Part shown: positions 5,177-5,552 of the stretch, piece by piece | How positions within the stretch are numbered: position 1 is the first letter of the stretch | How the letters are laid out: each line of letters starts with the position of its first letter | Assembly (NCBI GenBank): GCA_945788595.1 | Contig: CALZMS010000086.1 | Location: 1 to 5,552, forward strand | Length of the DNA stretch: 5,552 bases | From: an uncultured Lachnospiraceae bacterium | GTDB lineage: Bacteria; Bacillota; Clostridia; Lachnospirales; Lachnospiraceae | Direction of reading: 5' to 3' | The notes under the pieces: generated by a model | Seen by the model: only the letters and a program-made list of their open reading frames with translations | Told to the model about the DNA's origin: nothing | Database searches by the model: none | Made by a program: the position numbers and the translations under genes

Positions 5177-5412
5177 CTATACATTCTATTAATTGGGGCT
5201 GAATTTACAAACCGACTTCCAATTTTCAAAGGTAAATGTATGCTAAAAACATTGCAAGAGTAAATTCCAGCAAAGGAATCCAAAATCTCAAAAGAATATA
5301 AATAAATGCAGCGTTTCTCCTGCGCAAATTACGGGAACTCAGCGTTTTCCAGTTGCATCCTGTATTTGCAGGATTTACAATAAAAAAGACAAAAAACGAG
5401 AGGATACCGCAC
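5177..5412. other. Divergent intergenic region between the rpn locus and the plus-strand gene
   Basis: This region separates the minus-strand rpn promoter from the plus-strand gene at 5413. Apart from the promoter and inverted repeat at 5353-5381 I see no gene, RNA or mobile-element end in it. A minus-strand open frame (5226-5414 from its ATG) crosses both the promoter and the neighbouring gene start and lacks a good ribosome binding site, so it is not called. Confidence 0.5.
5353..5381 (+). promoter_or_regulatory. Putative promoter of the plus-strand gene with inverted repeat in the spacer
   Basis: TTGCAT (5353-5358), a 17-bp spacer and TACAAT (5376-5381) form a plausible sigma-A promoter about 30 bp before the start codon. 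ATCCTG (5357-5362) and CAGGAT (5369-5374) are perfect inverted repeats separated by 6 bp and lie almost wholly between the two elements, where a dimeric regulator could bind. Confidence 0.4.
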
Positions 5413-5552
5413 ATGAACAAACTTCATTCCGATAAAAGAGTCCTTCGCAAATACTCTTTAAAAAAGTATTCTTTATTCTTTTTATAGCCATGATCGTCAT
5501 TCCTATTTTAGGCGTACTGGCAATCTCACTTTTGATCCTGAACCGTCAATTC
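5413..5552 (+). CDS. N-terminus of a membrane protein (sensor-kinase-like), apparent -1 frameshift; runs off right edge
   Basis: ATG at 5413-5415 has GAGAGG at 5398-5403, 9 nt upstream. The frame reads MNKLHSDKRVLRKYSLKK and then stops at TAG 5485-5487, 24 codons in. The -1 frame has no start before 5490 but from 5460 reads KKVFFILFIAMIVIPILG and then VLAISLLILNRQF to the window end. That is a basic cytoplasmic segment followed by a strong membrane helix, as in many sensor histidine kinases and other signalling membrane proteins. The two frames join at A AAA AAG (5460-5466), in the right phase for -1 slippage. It is either a frameshifted gene, one needing programmed slippage, or an assembly error in an A-run. 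The kinase identity is only a guess because no catalytic part is present. Confidence 0.45.
5435..5466 (+). promoter_or_regulatory. Slippery A AAA AAG heptamer preceded by a hairpin
   Basis: The zero frame reads TTA AAA AAG across 5458-5466, so the heptamer A AAA AAG has the phasing known from dnaX -1 frameshifting. Directly upstream, AAAGAGT (5435-5441) and ACTCTTT (5453-5459) can form a 7-bp stem with an 11-nt loop that ends one base before the slip site. No conventional stimulatory ribosome binding site is obvious at the usual distance upstream. Confidence 0.4.

Noticed and set aside
5226..5420. Minus-strand ORF of 64 codons with hydrophobic segments
   Set aside because: It starts with TTG (or ATG at 5414) without a convincing ribosome binding site, overlaps the start of the better-supported plus-strand gene and covers its promoter; hydrophobicity is expected from A/T-rich DNA.

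Overview
The window looks like accessory chromosome of a low-to-mid GC Firmicute, most probably a gut Lachnospiraceae-type clostridium. This is inferred from AGGAG-type ribosome binding sites, a clostridial-style DltA/DltB/ACP gene set and a PD-(D/E)XK Rpn family protein with EG-rich tetrapeptide repeats. No species is claimed.

Bases 1-3753 (minus strand, transcribed right to left) hold a dlt-like operon. Its order is an amino-acid adenylating enzyme related to DltA, a fold-type III PLP decarboxylase, a free-standing acyl carrier protein, and an MBOAT O-acyltransferase related to DltB that runs off the left edge. The genes are tightly linked: a 23-bp overlap for the first pair, about 120 bp before the carrier protein, and a 0-nt junction (stop TAA followed directly by ATG) before the MBOAT gene. 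Ordinary dlt operons attach D-alanine to teichoic acids and have no decarboxylase. Here the adenylation pocket differs from DltA (Lys at the Met position, Ser at the Cys position), and a decarboxylase sits between ligase and carrier. My inference is that an amino acid, perhaps an acidic one, is activated, loaded on the carrier, decarboxylated before or after loading, and handed across the membrane by the MBOAT protein to an extracellular polymer or lipid.

Bases 3754-3965 are intergenic. They hold a 16-bp perfect palindrome upstream of a possible operon promoter, and a strong hairpin terminator with a T-tract that ends transcription coming from the right.

Bases 3966-5176 (minus strand) hold an rpn locus: a consensus promoter, a full-length Rpn nuclease, a well-placed internal start that would make a separate C-terminal RpnS protein, and one base downstream a second ORF that is essentially a stand-alone RpnS. 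The two C-terminal copies share a 50-bp identical block and differ in length by exactly three 12-bp (4-residue) repeats. Known rpn loci are gene-within-gene toxin-antitoxin/anti-phage systems, so a duplicated antitoxin-only cistron is notable.

Bases 5177-5412 are a divergent intergenic region with a plausible plus-strand promoter whose spacer contains an inverted repeat. From 5413 a plus-strand gene begins with a good ribosome binding site. It stops after 24 codons, but the -1 frame continues as a convincing membrane helix to the window end. The switch point is an A AAA AAG heptamer in the correct phase, so this is either programmed frameshifting, a homopolymer phase variant, or a sequencing error.
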